Below are positions 44,501 through 63,228 of a stretch of DNA of 64,000 nt, in pieces (within the stretch, counting starts at the first letter, position 1; each line of letters opens with the position of its first letter). The notes beneath the pieces are model-generated. The model had not been told where the DNA came from. It was given only the letters and a program-made list of their open reading frames with translations, and searched no databases. The translations under genes were made by a program, and so were the position numbers. The DNA comes from Meandrina meandrites (taxonomy: Eukaryota > Cnidaria > Anthozoa > Scleractinia > Meandrinidae), in contig OY855914.1 in the NCBI GenBank assembly GCA_963693305.1, positions 27,022,472 to 27,086,471 of the forward strand, given 5' to 3'.

Positions 44501-46223
44501 GCCTACAAGTATAACAGACAAGTTAAAGTAACGATGGATTGATGAAATTATTTTCAGAAATACACAAGTTAAGCAGCGGAGCTTTTAATAACAGGTAATG
44601 ACATCACTTATATTAATAACCGATAACATTAATTAACTCTTACTGATGAATAACACAAGTCAGACCATCCAAAAATCAATGTACATACATATCCATACTA
44701 TACCCATTTCTCCTGTCTCTTACCTCCCCAAGCCCTCACCCCTCCCCCCCCCCCCCCCTCTCCAAAAAAATACATAATACATCTCTTGCATCTCTTTCTC
44801 TGAAACACCTGCCCAGTCCCACTCTATTATCTACTCCATTCTCAGGGTCCTCTCCTTCCTGTCTCTCTTGATTCAGGGGTTGGGGTTGGTGTTCCTACAT
44901 GAATCTGCAAACCTATACAGGAAATTATTGCCTCTACATGCAGCTAAGGGCCACTGATGAATGGTCCAGTACTTCTAAGACCAATATCATCATCTGCACC
45001 ATAATCCCGGAAAACATGAGTTACAAAAGACAATAAAAGACAATTATATACTTGTTTTTATAAGTGCCGATATTTATCTGTTCACATGATTGTCCACGTG
45101 CAGTTTATGCAGATTCACGTCCAATGGACTCACATAAAGAGTCTGCAAATAATACCTAACATTTGATTGGTATTTTTAAACAACCCATTGTTCTTACCAC
45201 ACCATTATTGATACACATTAATTCTCTGAAATGTTCTAGAAATTAAATCTATAAAATTTAATGGTACATAGTCAACTACAATGTACAGTATGTCTCATTT
45301 AACTGACAACAAACTGGCAGCTATCATGGATATATTACAAATATAAAGTACTAAATATCCTTTGATAATAACTTCCCATGTCTCAGTTCACTTAGCCTGT
45401 GAACGCAGACGTATTGAGGCAAGCAACAGCCGGAAATGCGTCTGCGTTCGCAGGCTACAGTTAACTCAACTCAGCCACTGAAGCCTCGCTCCATTGCCAA
45501 TTGGCTTAACAGCTGCTAGCTGAAGTTTCTGCAGTCCATGACCTTTATAAAATGCCTTCAATTGAAGTTCAGGTCGTTACAAGAAATTACTTCTAGATTT
45601 ACTGCTATAATCTGATATGTTCATTGGCCATCGGAAATTAAAATTTGTCATTACTAGGACCATATAAGATTCACTGCAGTTTACTGTCAGGTCTCATTGC
45701 TGAAGTAAACTCGTGCATTGAACGCAATATACATGCGTATTGAAAGACAAACAAGTAAATTATTGTATAATAAACAAAAAAACTTACTTATCATAAACAG
45801 CTGCCAAGAGATGGTAAATACAAAAATAATCAAAGTTGCAAAAGGTATATGCTGAAAAAAGTGAACTACTGTGTCATTTTACTGGAAATCATGGAGGTCA
45901 GGAGAAGAAGTTTCGTGATGTAAACCACTTGTGTATTAGTTAATAATAGCCGGCTCGTGAAATAAGTCACGTAACTACCGGTGAAATAAGGTATGTTTCA
46001 AAACTATTGGTACCTTTGCAGCCATGTCCATTCTTCCAAGTGCTAAATAAGTTTGTCCAATGTTAAAGAGATTTCTTCCCGACGTGATCAGTTGCTGAGA
46101 ACTGTCGGCTCTTCCTTCTAGAGCCATAAAGTTCATCAGTGCATCTTGAAAGTTCCCTTGCTCCATGAAGGTCGCACCGTCTTTCCAAATTCGGAGTGTT
46201 TGCACCATTGACATGTCTTCCAT
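38523..46223 (-). CDS. NCF2: p67phox-like NADPH oxidase activator, copy 2
   Basis: Nine exons, all in phase: 46223-46014, 44502-44420, 44111-44003, 43861-43727, 43084-42974, 42308-42255, 42132-42040, 39545-39055 and 38637-38523; 466 residues. Same order as copy 1: TPR block with the Rac-binding hairpin LRGNKLINY, activation domain (DFLGQSQ-VVAA), WH2-like motif (GRHALLTDL, then SLKKV), proline-rich stretch and PB1, then a stop with no SH3 domain. Exon 7 encodes 31 residues, including an acidic segment (AAEDEQIPEQ) lost from copy 1 by an in-frame 54-bp deletion. Exon 8 is one codon longer (an extra Lys in the WH2 linker). Other differences include V17A, P122Q and three changes in exon 5. It is divergently arranged with the intact MORN5, 316 bp between start codons. 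Both copies look functional; this one probably keeps the ancestral exon 7. Confidence 0.88.
40440..41640. mobile_element. Inverted-repeat element remnant in NCF2 copy 2 intron 7
   Basis: The block at about 40,785-40,965 (cctagagtacattgatgaat onward) recurs as its diverged reverse complement at about 41,360-41,545 (ending attcattaatgtactctagg), so the region folds back on itself. The left side also has several copies of a gattgacgt / acgtcaatc motif. A plus-strand frame (40,633-41,073) spans the left arm and includes LATVLRKFYVEVRT, faintly like the N-terminus of tyrosine-recombinase (Crypton-type) proteins, but I cannot confirm it. Unit A keeps a partly deleted version (about 24,380-25,140). 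Confidence 0.5.
42483..42773 (-). mobile_element. tRNA-derived SINE with target-site duplication, unit B only
   Basis: Same family as the SINEs at 19.7 and 35.1 kb, with the head at the right end (GGAGGCGCGGTGGCCTAATG on the minus strand) and B-box GGTTTGAGCC. It is flanked by the 12-bp direct repeat TGTACCCCACTA at 42,471-42,482 and 42,774-42,785. Unit A has the single target sequence tgtacaccattaggg at about 25,782, so insertion followed the duplication. It lies in NCF2 copy 2 intron 5. Confidence 0.88.
43109..43530. repeat. Degenerate (CAGT)n/(CTGT)n tetranucleotide repeat
   Basis: The unit B counterpart of the long CAGT satellite at 26.4 kb. It is interrupted by unique sequence and by reversed-polarity gactgactgtctgtc blocks, so its history differs from the long, nearly pure array in unit A. 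Confidence 0.8.
45393..45457. repeat. Palindromic short element (tagcctgYgaacgcagac family), copy 1
   Basis: Arms tagcctgtgaacgcagacgt and its complement acgcagacgcattt... form a hairpin around gccggaaat/atttccggc-type sequence. A second member is at 47,941-48,028. Unit A has only tagcctgtgaaattg at the matching place (about 31,780). Confidence 0.75.
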
Positions 46224-46539
46224 TTTGAAATGAGTCGGCGAAACCGAGAGAAGGAAACGATGAGTAACTCAGAATGCTGTGGATGTGGAAAAGGAAAAAT
46301 TTAAATTTAAACAGCGTTTCGGAAACAGATATTGCTGCTTAGCTGTGCAACAATGAAAAACTCACCGAAATTCACGATATTTTATTCACGGAATTCATTG
46401 TACTGTGCAATTTACCGCTGTACATATCTGAAGGCTCAGCTGGTTGTTATAGCAACGCTTACAAACCGTCCACGACCGTCCACCAGTCCACCATCTTGGA
46501 ACGAATCGAAAGCAAGTTAGCTTTATTTGATGCCATAAA
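46224..46539. promoter_or_regulatory. Shared head-to-head promoter region of NCF2 copy 2 and MORN5
   Basis: Only 316 bp separates the NCF2 start (minus strand, 46,223) from the MORN5 start (plus strand, 46,540), so 5' UTRs and core promoters of both must lie here or overlap. The matching interval in unit A (from 32,372) is retained on the NCF2 side but has lost the MORN5 proximal part and the MORN5 start. No TATA box is obvious. Confidence 0.65.
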
Positions 46540-52421
<5,882 letters not shown>

Positions 52422-52811
52422 ATCCTTTGATCACCACAGGATTACCAACACGCACGTGCCCTGCAAAATCAGCGTTCCACAGGTCTATGCCGCTTGGCCC
52501 CAGCCCGCGGCGATATTATGACCTTTATTTAGTGACGGAAGTTAAATTCATTCACTCCACCGTGTTTCGAGTGAGTGACATTTGGATGGTCGCTGCGATT
52601 ATTACATGTAATCTTTGCTGACCTTGATAAACGGGTTTCCGAGGATGAGACTGTGAATCAAGCGCTAGTGATTCCAAAGTTAAATATTTTGTTCGTTTGA
52701 TTGTTTGACTTTTTCCATCTCTAACTTTTAATTGTATAAACTTGGTTTAATTGAAAATGTTTTATTCATGGATGAAGTACAAGACTGTAACCTTCCAACT
52801 GACAACTTGTA

Positions 52812-52817
52812 AATAAA
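52812..52817 (+). terminator. Candidate polyadenylation signal of MORN5
   Basis: AATAAA lies 391 bp after the MORN5 stop codon, in an AT-rich context, with no other gene between. It would give a 3' UTR of about 0.4 kb. Confidence 0.5.
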
Positions 52818-52821
52818 ATAG

Positions 52822-54256
52822 AATATTAATTTGCGAATTTATCTCTTACTTTTCCTTTTTTCCAATTTGACGAGTAACACTGTAGTCTTTTAGTTCGTTC
52901 GTTCATTTGTTTGTTGGGATACACTTCGATCTCTTAAAGAGGCATTGGAAAGCAAATTGTGATTTTGTAATCTCGCGCTCAAATATTTAAAAAAAATGTC
53001 CAGAAGTTTCGGGCCTACTGTCCCTTCATCAGTGGTAAAGCCGTTGGTGTCAGCACGTGTCATTTTATTCAAAAGTGGCAACACGTGGAGCGCGCGCTGA
53101 CAGAATCCATTTAGAAAGTAGTCCGGTAATGTGTGGACTTTCCTTAAAAAAAAAAAATAGCGCCAGATTACAAAAAAAATAGAACTCTTCAGAGAATTTA
53201 CATTAAGGCACTACACAGTTTTCAACCATATTGTGATCTCATTAGAAAGCAAAAGTGACTACGCAGAAGCCAAGAAATGCAAGTTCACTATAAATTTTAT
53301 TCAAATTGGGACTCTGAATATTTTGTGTAAGAAATTTTCTTGCTATTCGTCTGATATTTTAAATTTAACAATTTGAAAACAAACGTTCTCTTACTGTACA
53401 AGGATAAAAGTAAGAGCCTGCAGTCTTCGACGGGTGGGAAAATGTCAACAGCAAAAAAAAAAAAGAAATGGTACCTATAAAAATATATACAAGAAACATA
53501 TCTGAAGTACAAAACGAAAGCGTTCCTGAACTGGGTAGGCTGAGGCACATACCACTAAACTAATCAGAGAACGTTTATTCCAAATTTTAAAATGTTTCAC
53601 CGTGACTCAGCGAATAATAAATTTATTCCGATATATGCGCTTTGAGCGTCTTCCTTTGCACTCGTTCGAGACCTGATATCTATATACAATTTCTCCTAAC
53701 TGGCCTCCAAACAGTTACGTTATGAAATCAAAATATCATTTCCTTTAAAAACGTATGATAAATTACGTTGGTATACATGTACAAAAACCAATCGAGAATA
53801 TGCAAAACTACATTGAATGCTACTATTCACAGTAGCGACTTTTAACGTCCCTTGGACGAGAATGGATATTTCATTACTACTTTTCTTCTGTGGCCTGTAA
53901 CATGCTTTCTTGTCAATACGTAGCTAGCAAAATTTTCAAACGGTGGTATACATTGGTAAAGACATTGTCGAACATTGGCTAACGGCTTTTACGAGCAAAA
54001 ATAACGTAACGAATTTCAACGACCCCCAGACGATTTTTGCAGTCATAAGCTCTTCGATGTCACCATCTCTCAAAGTGTTTGTTTATGTGTCGTTATATAT
54101 ATCCAGCTATACAAAATTGCCGACACCATAGCTAAGCTGAATCTAAGCAAAATATATAATTATTCTCTTCTATTTTAAAGACATCGTCCTTCATATCTCC
54201 TTGTCGATTTTACTGGTAACAACTGTAACAGCATTAACTTCCTAAATTCTCTGTTT
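52822..54256. other. Convergent intergenic/3' UTR region
   Basis: This region lies between the MORN5 3' end (plus) and the stop codon of the FN3/thioredoxin gene (minus), and probably contains the 3' UTR of the latter. I see no further exon. Short open frames here are not supported by splice sites or family resemblance. Confidence 0.5.
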
Positions 54257-57200
54257 CTACCAAAGATTAAAATCTTCAACTGATATTTTTGTTTTGATTC
54301 TTGGTGCCGAGCTTCTCTCTTGCGGATGAGTTCTTTTGCCTCGCTGCCGTGTCACAACCGGGAGTGAATACTCGCCTGAAGAGGACTCGGTACTACTCTG
54401 TGGTGTGCGCGTGCGCGACCGCAATGAAACAGTCCCAGGCCCTGCCGTGTCCGGGCGACTATGTTGAGCACCTCCGTACGCACTAAAAGAGCGAGAGTAC
54501 GTTTTCAAAGGTTCATTGAACCCGCTGAGCCTGTTGTAGCCGGATGATCTTGCCAAACGTCCAGCGCCTGTCGTAGTTTTAGGCCTAATCAGTTCTTTTT
54601 TAAAGCCTTGAGGCGTCAAAGGTCTCGACGAGATTAAAGCATTGCCATCTGGTTTAGGTCCATGAAGTCTTTGGTACAAAGAGCTTAACTCGACTGATTC
54701 TCCGCGATGTTGGCCAGACGACTTTCCAGCACTTTCCTCAACTTCGGAAGTACAGGTATCTTGATGATCCTCTTTGTCGAGCTCACAGTGGGTGCAGTCC
54801 GAAACAGGACAAAGAGATTGACTGACTTGGGAAAAGGCGTGCAGCAGAAATGTCCGAAAGCTTAAAGCATCTCGGCAACTACAACGGCCTTGCCATGATA
54901 TGTAACCTAAAGTGAACAAGAGTTAACGTTACAAAAGCCGTGTAATTTATACTGTGTAAACCATAACTAACGAAAGTTTACTACTGCATAAAGACCAGCA
55001 CTCGCCAAATTGAGGCGACGGTGGAAACTGATTGCAGTTGTAAACAAACTTGAAAATGTGAAGTTCGTCAATTTTGGCTCAGATTTGTTAAAATGTTTGC
55101 CACCTTGAAACCTAGAATTGCGCGAAGAGCTTTTTACGTTTGCATCTCCTGTGACTAACACATGTTCTTGAGCTTCCCCAAATCGGCACAGTGAGCTTAA
55201 GATCGATCGACCAATTCAAACTCAATGCAAACAATCACACAGTTTAAACCAAATTATTGTGATTAGAAGTTCATTTCTTGCTGACCTGAACTGTCAAGTA
55301 AAACGAGCGTTGGTGCTCCAACAAGACCAAACAGCTGACAAACATCCGGGTCACTCATCACGCCTCGACGCACCGAGCGAGTCCGCAGACTTTGAGGATA
55401 GCAGCCACACGTATGCGTGACGCAGTCGTTATCTTTACGCCAGCCTCGATCGGTCAGAATGTTGGCCAGGGACTGGCGATGAGATGCGACTGGTTCATCA
55501 CTTCGTACACAGCACGTGACAAATGAAAACTGAAAAGTTAAATGTGAAATAACTGAAATTACGCCGTGAAAATATGCCACATAGCTTATTACCTGCGAGG
55601 AAAAATAACTGCCAGGTGCGGCAGAAGTTGGAATCACCTACAGTAGCGTGAGTTAGTAAATCAATGGTTAGTGTACACTTGCCTTGTCCATGAATTCCTC
55701 TGCAAACTGAAGGAAATACTCCATAACTTTCTGTGATGAAAAACACCTGAAACGCCATAACAAAAACAAATGAAAAAAGACGACACTGATATTGCAAACA
55801 TGAACAGCACAAGATCAGCATAAAAAAATCTCTTTACCGTAATTTACAAATTTGATACAATTCTTTGCAAGAGAATTTGGTTTTAATAGCCCGCGTTCGT
55901 TATATCAAAATATTAACGCGACTTCGAGGCTTTCCGGTTAAAAATGCGAAGTTTGGAATATTCTTTTGTCTGTCAATTCTCACACCAGATTTGAAACAAA
56001 GAAAACAAAGACAAATATACAAGTTTGACCAGAAAGCCTCGGTGGCAAAAAATTTTTGATATATCGAATGTGGGCTATTCTAAAGAACGTCCACGCAGAA
56101 TACGGCCAAAATTCAGGTCTGCTAAACCTAAACAACAGACCGACAAACAAACACCAACGAGTGAAACTCACCACTTGGTCCAAAAGAGCAGGGCCACCAT
56201 TTTGTTGAGGCCGACAGGAGCTACAGGCCGCCACAGAGCACTAAAGACGTCCATTACTCTGAACACGGGGCAGGGAATTGTACGAGCCAGGACTCCCCTC
56301 GGTATGAACAGCCGACCGGAAGACGCGCTTCTATGTTTAATCTCAAAAGAATGAGAGTCGTCCCAGCCGCAACAGCCAGGCTTAGGCCATCTGCAAGGAA
56401 AAGGTTATGGGTGAAGGCCAACTTGAGACTGCCTAAACCACATCCCCATAAAAGAGAAGACTCTTTTTTCTCAGATCGTATGTGGAAGATTTGTTACAGA
56501 CGCCAACCTGCAAATTAACCTTGAGGAGGCAACTGCAATGTCCTAACGATTCAACACACCTTTCACCTCGCTTGTGTACACCAAAATAACAAAACAGCAC
56601 AAAGGGAAGGAATTCACGGCCAGACAGTTCCACTGCATTGGAGAGAACACTGGGTCCAACTGGGTGATCGGAGAGTGTTTGTACAGTAATCACGTGACCA
56701 GCAATAGCAAGCTAAGAACAAAAAAAGGAATCACACATGAATGTTATCAAGAGTTACTAGTCTGGCTTGTATATTATAATGCGCAATTCTCCCCACTGGC
56801 TACTATATATTTCTTTTAATGTTGGTTACGAGAATTTGGTGTTACATTAACACAATGTCCACACCTGTCTGGTAAACAGTTTACCAACCAACTAAAAAAA
56901 ATGTTAGCCTTCAGTACTAGATACAGCTATAGCCAAACAGAAAGTAGCAATAATCAAATAAATGATAAAAGCTATGTAATTTCTATAAGGTTGTTTGCAG
57001 CTAAAGCAAGAATTGTTTTCAAATATTACCTTCACATTCGCTTGTAAAGTCCTCTGTGATAGAATCTTGCCGTGACGAACGCCATCAACAAACACTAGGT
57101 AACCGCTCACTACTGCATCTCCATCGTCACGTGGTCTCGACCACTTTATAACTGTTGAAATAGAGCCTGGGGACGAATCATTCCAAGTTAATGAGCAGCA

Positions 57201-60200
57201 AATTTTTTATACAACTTTTATAGAAGTGTTTGTCATCCAACACTAAAATTCTGAGCGTACAGTATCCCCTAGTTAATGAATTTCTTCAATCTCATCTAAC
57301 GTCTGATTGACTTTGTATTGATGTTATAAGAGGAAATCCGATGTTGATCATTTTGTCTCAGTGTAAGTTTGCGACTTTTGTTCTTTCAGTGCGTGCAAAA
57401 ACAATTTGTTCTTGGTTTTCATGTTACGTCATAAAATTCTGAAATCAAAATTCAATAGGCCTGCTAAACTTTTGATATCACTAGGTGTAAGATAAACTAA
57501 AAATATATCTTTTCGCAAATTTCCAGCATGGTTGTGCCCTTCGTTTTAAAAACAGAGCATTTTGAATATTCGAGTTCTCCGCCGTATGTGTTATCAAGCT
57601 GAGTGCCGTGACAAAGTTGTTTTGATTCAAAAAAGGCCTTTCCTTAATTTTTTTGCAGATCGAACATTCCCAATGTACTAAGTGCTGTTTATGTGAAAGT
57701 GTAATAGATCATGAGCCAAAAGTAGTCGCTATTAATAGGAAAATTAAGTTCCAGATGGTTTCTCTGACTCACGGCGGCCATGTTTGTGCCCCTCGGAAGG
57801 ACACAAATATGGCGTCTCCATACTGAGCTTTATAAATTTGCGTGGAAAGTTTCGGCAAATAACTCGCAAACGGTGCACTGCACAGGCCTGAGATTTGGAA
57901 AAATCGTTTATCTATTTATCTTCTATAATATCTGAAATTCATAGCTTCTGTCGTTGAATCGTTTTGATTTTATTTTTGTATTGCGTGACAGTGAAAACCA
58001 CCAGTTGCTTGAAGGAGAGATGATGTACCTGTGTATTCCTTTATGTCTTCAAGAGCATCGGCCAGCTCTGAATCAACTTCCAACATCGTGTCGCTAGACG
58101 TAGCAATCTGTAATATAATAAAAATTATACAACTGCGTACAACTAAAAATGTCGTAAAGCTCTCACTAATATATTGGTTCCATTTATCAATCTCATAAGT
58201 CATTAATCTTCATTGCAGGTAGCGTTGCGTGACGTATGCTGTTTTGCGGAGAACATCACATACAACCCCTTTTTGGAGATAATTTTCTTAAAGCCTTCTA
58301 GAAATTCCTCCTTAATTTGATCAGAATAACAGTGTTACCTGTAAATCTTTTAGCTTCGATCCTTTAACAACAACACTGTTTTCCAACAAATGAACAATTC
58401 TGTGAAGCCTACAAAAAGCAGAAAAAGAAACACTTTGTTATCTTCGATTTCTTCTTTAGAAGACACACTGCTTACATTATGCCACAAAGAAGGACGAATC
58501 GTACAGAAGTGGCTGTCCTTTCGACTGAAAGTAAGGCAAACTTCAATGTAGGCAATTACTCATTTAGTATCTTACGCGGCAATTGTATCTCTGTGAGGAC
58601 GGCTTTCTTTGAAATTACACAAACATCACCGTCATTAGCTATACAACAGAATGCTCATTCATTTCACAAACTCAACCTGTCTCTCTTGTTTGACAGCTCG
58701 CATATTCTCTCCTCCAGTCTCCTTCTCTCAACCAAGCCCTCGACTTCCAGACTGATCACAGGTGGGTCAGGTGACACAGCAGCGCGTGTCCTGATTGGCT
58801 GAGAGCAAACAGACCTACAGCCTTCCGGCAATAGCTCCACTTGTAGCACGACCCAATAATAGGAGTCGGGAGGGACGTGCGTAAGTTTGTCCTGTTCAGT
58901 GTGTCGTGGTAGTGGGCCATGTTGTATTGATTGAGACTCGGTTATAACGTCTTCACTTGTTACTGAGTTATTAACTTTGTCTTCCAGATAGTAGACCTAA
59001 GGCAAATATTAGACAATGTGTTAGAGCCTCTCAAAGTCGCTTGACAGACAGAACAGTAACACTCTGGAAGTGAGAGAGTAATCTGTAGTTGAGAGTCCAA
59101 TGTTTATATCATGGAACCCACAGAGGTAACGGCAAGTGTACAATCAGTGATAAATAATAAAATAACCCAAACACAAACACAACACCTTTTCATATTTGTT
59201 CACCTGTCAAGCTGGTGTTTGGCAAAACCTCGCCGTGCTAACAATTTTTGTAAACACTTCTTGAGTTGCACCTTGTATTGACTTAACTTCACTCGCTTCA
59301 AGCAGTGAAAATCGGCGATATCATTTTTTTGGAATACGTTAACAATAAAGGCAGTCTTTAAGTAAATCTAAAGATACAATGCTAGGATGAACAGCAAAGT
59401 TACCTTGAAACTTTCCACCTTTGCTCCTCCCTTTAGCAATGGAGTTTCCCATCCAACTTTGATACAGTTAACCTGCTGGGACGGGATCCTAGTGATCAGC
59501 GGTTTCTCTCCACCTGGACACGTGACTTCCAAAGGTTCTGACCAGTCACTGTCACATGCAGCTTTGATGCTGATGGCCTGGGGAGGAATAATTTGTTTTA
59601 ATCTTGGGTTTTGATAACCTGTACTAATATTGACTCAATGGCCAGTGTGTTCGTGATTTTGTAAAGCAAGAAATGTCTTCCGTAAACTAACTTTTACAAG
59701 GACAGGGACGATTGGGGCGTGAGCAAGGGATGAGGGTGGAATTATCTCATTAGAATCATTGACCATCATAGGAGACTTGACATACTTTTAGAAGAAACGT
59801 GTACTGATCACATGGCAGACAGTCTGTAAACATGTAGTGACTACATTCAGCATTAAGCTCGGTCACTTTTTCGCCGTTCACCTGCAAAAAGAAAAGGATT
59901 TACGGTAAATTTTATTTTAAGTCACCTGCCGCTACTCCCATTTAGAAATTTACTGTAAATATAAAACAACACAGCTTCTTCATTTATTTAAATGGTTTTT
60001 CTGAAGCAATAGACAAGGCAGAAAAAGAAGCCGCCAGAAAACAAACGAACAAAACAAAAACGCATTATAACATACCATAAGCTGGTAGTAATCAATTTCA
60101 GCATCACCAAACGTTGTTGGTTTCCGCCATTCAATAGTTATACCAGATTGGAGGCAGGTCCTATCACAAATAGAATGCTAAACATCAGTATTGATTATTA

Positions 60201-63200
60201 AGCCAAACTAGTATATAATGCTTTTTATGTGCTTTGATCGACTTAGTGGACTTTCTTATCTTTCCAATTTGTAATTTGTGAATTATAGTACAGCTGCAAG
60301 AGTTACAGTGGTGCAAAACAGAGAAAGTAATGCATGTTTTTTTTTAATGGAAAGGAAACAAAAGCACCAATTGCTCGACGTACCTGAGCTGCAAAACAGG
60401 CTGTTTAACTGGTGCAGACGTTTGAACTGTATACTGCTCTGACCTGGCGACCAGACCACCATCCGCATTCACGGCTGCGACAACTACAAAGTGACTGGTG
60501 CCTGGCGAACAATCATCAATCTCGTGACAGGTCTGAATCAATGGCAATATGAGCTCTTGAACCTAGAGAAGAAGCAAAAATATTAATAAATCAACATCTA
60601 TAGAACTAACTGAGTTTCATTGGCATGGCAAACAAAACATCTGCATTCTCTCACCTGAGGTCGGAGAACCGAGCTCCATTTGATGACGTAATGGTCAGCG
60701 TTATCCACTGGAAATAGAAATGTTATTAATTAAATGACCTTGAAATTTCTTTACATTATTAAAGCATACAGAAATAACGTGACTATCACTGTTGTACTGA
60801 ACCAACGTGACAGTTACCGCAACACAACAAACGTGACAGCCAAAAAATACTGCTTGGAATTGTTATTAGCTCCAGCGCGGGCTCAAGCCGTTAAAAGAAG
60901 CCAGTTCACTGCGTTTGGCGGCAGCTGTAGAAGTTTAAGATCGATTTTTTTCTCATTCCTTACCTATCTCTTCCGGATGAGTCCATTCAAATGAGATGCT
61001 GGTATTTGAAGTTGAAAGCACATTAACGGTGACGTCAAAAGCGGGTCGTTTGACCCCCCCTGACGGTCTACGCCCCATAGTACTGTCTTGAACCACTGGA
61101 GTACACAACTTCAGGACATTAGACGGGGGGGAGTCACCATATTGAGGATCTGAACCCAGCGCGACAACACATACACGGTACACACTAAAAACAAAGCAAT
61201 CGGCACATTAGGATCTTACTGCTAATTTCTTTATACCTTTTCACAACAAACAGAGGGAACATTACATAAGAAAGAATGACCTGATCATTTCAGGAAAAAC
61301 ATCTTGATTTAAAGCCAATTCCTTCCGATGATAGAAAAATTGTTCGCATAATCCATACGGAGAGTCTTAAGGCTGATTTCAGGAATCAGCGGATACTATA
61401 AACTGCAAGAAGGACAGCGTACTGTAAAATAGTTATTTCTATTTTACCTTTTTGAAAAACAAAATTACCTAAATATTTGTGAAAGGTTTCGACAAATTGA
61501 GCTCTTTTCTAGCGAAGTGGACTGGATTAGTTACATTTGTACATACATTGTATAAATTTCTACTATAATAAAACGATGCCTTGCCAAGGCAGGAAAAAAA
61601 TATCCTTCAGTGAAATAGACCGTCATGTTTGGTTAATAGTCGACAATATCAAGCGACAGGAGATCCTACGAAAAAGACGAAAAAAACAAAACACAAGCAG
61701 GTGTTTTAAACAAAGCTTGTCATTCAAGAGTTTCGATCAACAGACTAGAAATTCGAAATAAACTTTACTTGGTTGACACCGCCTGGCGGTGTTCTTGAAA
61801 TTTTGCTAAATAAATATAAATGTAAATAAACTTATCAGTGAAATATTTAAACAAAGTGTGAAATATGCGGAAATTCCAAACATTAGTAACCAAGACCTCG
61901 CAAAGTTGGTAACAGTTAGAATGAATAGAAATATAATTTCGCGTTAAAGCTGAAAATGGAATTTTAAACATAGATGCACAAATCCATCTTAAAATATTAC
62001 AACTGCGCTCAATCACTCACGTTTGCTTGATTCACTGTTGCTAACGAAGAAACCCACTTGAAGAAAAAAGATACTATTTGCAAAAGGTCATCGATTAACC
62101 AGAAATACATCTTCAAGGATCGCTTTTGCGGCTTACCGATCTTGCTCGTGTAATCAAATGCAAACGAAGATGATATTCTCGAGAGACGAAATTAACACAA
62201 GATAACACCATAAACACTCCGATTTGTTGTCAAAGCAACCACATCAAACAATTTTCATTCCTTTCAATTTAAGCTCCCCGAGGTGCGAAAATAATAGCTT
62301 TAATGTCAAAAGAAACGCAGTTAATTTAAATAACCGACTTTCTTTACCACAACACCAAATGAAACAATCCTTCGATTATACCGACTGATATAATAACCGA
62401 CACGTGGTACAATGTAAATGGATCTTTCTTCGATCTTAGAATATGTTGGGACGTTGATGACTTTCTTGACACCTGTCAACTTTACAAGATAACTTATACT
62501 GTTACATTGTTAACCGCGTAGGAGGGTTGCACTGGAAGAATAATGGTCCCCGAGGTTCGAGCAAGATTGGTTAATGAAGGATTTTATATTGCACGACTTT
62601 ACGATTGAAAAAGAGCTTCGGAAATTTTACTCTGCCCAATACTAAAAAAATATCGGACCGGCAATAACTCATTTAATGATTGGTCGATTTTTGTTATAGT
62701 CCCACTCAGCAGGGGAAAAAATTTCCGTGTTTTTCCTTGATAATTTACGGATTACATAGGAATATCGGCGATATCAAACAATTCCGTACAAAGAGATTTT
62801 CCGCACGTTTCAACTCTGCTAGAATTTCCCAATTTTTTTTTTCTGGCCGTTTGTTAAAGCTACTTGGAGCCTACCTGGATGACTGGCAGTGAATGTTGAC
62901 GCGCCTTTGTCTCCGGTCTACTAATTTCTCTAAGCGACGATCATTCAGATAAACCTATAAAAATGCAAAAGCATTGCAGGCTAAGTATATTCCCCTCCAT
63001 AGCAGTTCTTTGGAGTGTCACACAATTCTCAAGAGAGACCTAATGACGAACCAAATAACGGCTACAGACAAGACAACGATAAGCTGAAGGATACAAACTC
63101 ACCTGGTAGCCCCGAATGGTAACATGCCCGTATGTTACAGGTTCGTTCCACTCAATAGTGATTTGATAGGGAGACAAAGTTCGGCACCAGATCCATGGAG

Positions 63201-63219
63201 GAGAAGGAGGGCCAGGGGT
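54257..63219 (-). CDS. Fibronectin type III repeat protein with C-terminal thioredoxin-like domain (5' end outside window)
   Basis: Seventeen in-phase exons: 63219-63103, 62954-62875, 61184-60964, 60707-60655, 60562-60384, 60160-60076, 59881-59786, 59577-59404, 58996-58677, 58408-58339, 58107-58029, 57166-57030, 56711-56618, 56220-56172, 55746-55683, 55529-55286 and 54906-54257; 903 codons visible. The first exon opens in phase 0 mid-protein, so more lies to the right. Several FN3 modules are seen (cores ITIEWNEPVTYG, YRVCVVALGS, ISFEWTHP, FVVVAAVNADG, ITIEWRKPTTFG, IKVGWETPLL, ITVQTLSDHPVGPS), with a likely coiled coil (RRRLEERICELSNKRDRLHR) between them. Residues 569-715 resemble a thioredoxin fold: VALLFWTKWCFSS, then LVGAPTLVLLD with the cis-proline. 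The active site reads CFSS, a one-cysteine form. The tail (about 715-903) is Ser/Arg-rich and disordered. Intron 15 has a GC donor. No named family member recognised. Confidence 0.8.
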
Positions 63220-63228
63220 CTAAAACAG

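Noticed and set aside
55677..55688. GT donor (GTGTAC) for exon 15 of the FN3/thioredoxin gene
   Set aside because: It shifts the next exon into a frame with an early stop, while the GC donor two codons earlier keeps the thioredoxin-like frame open.
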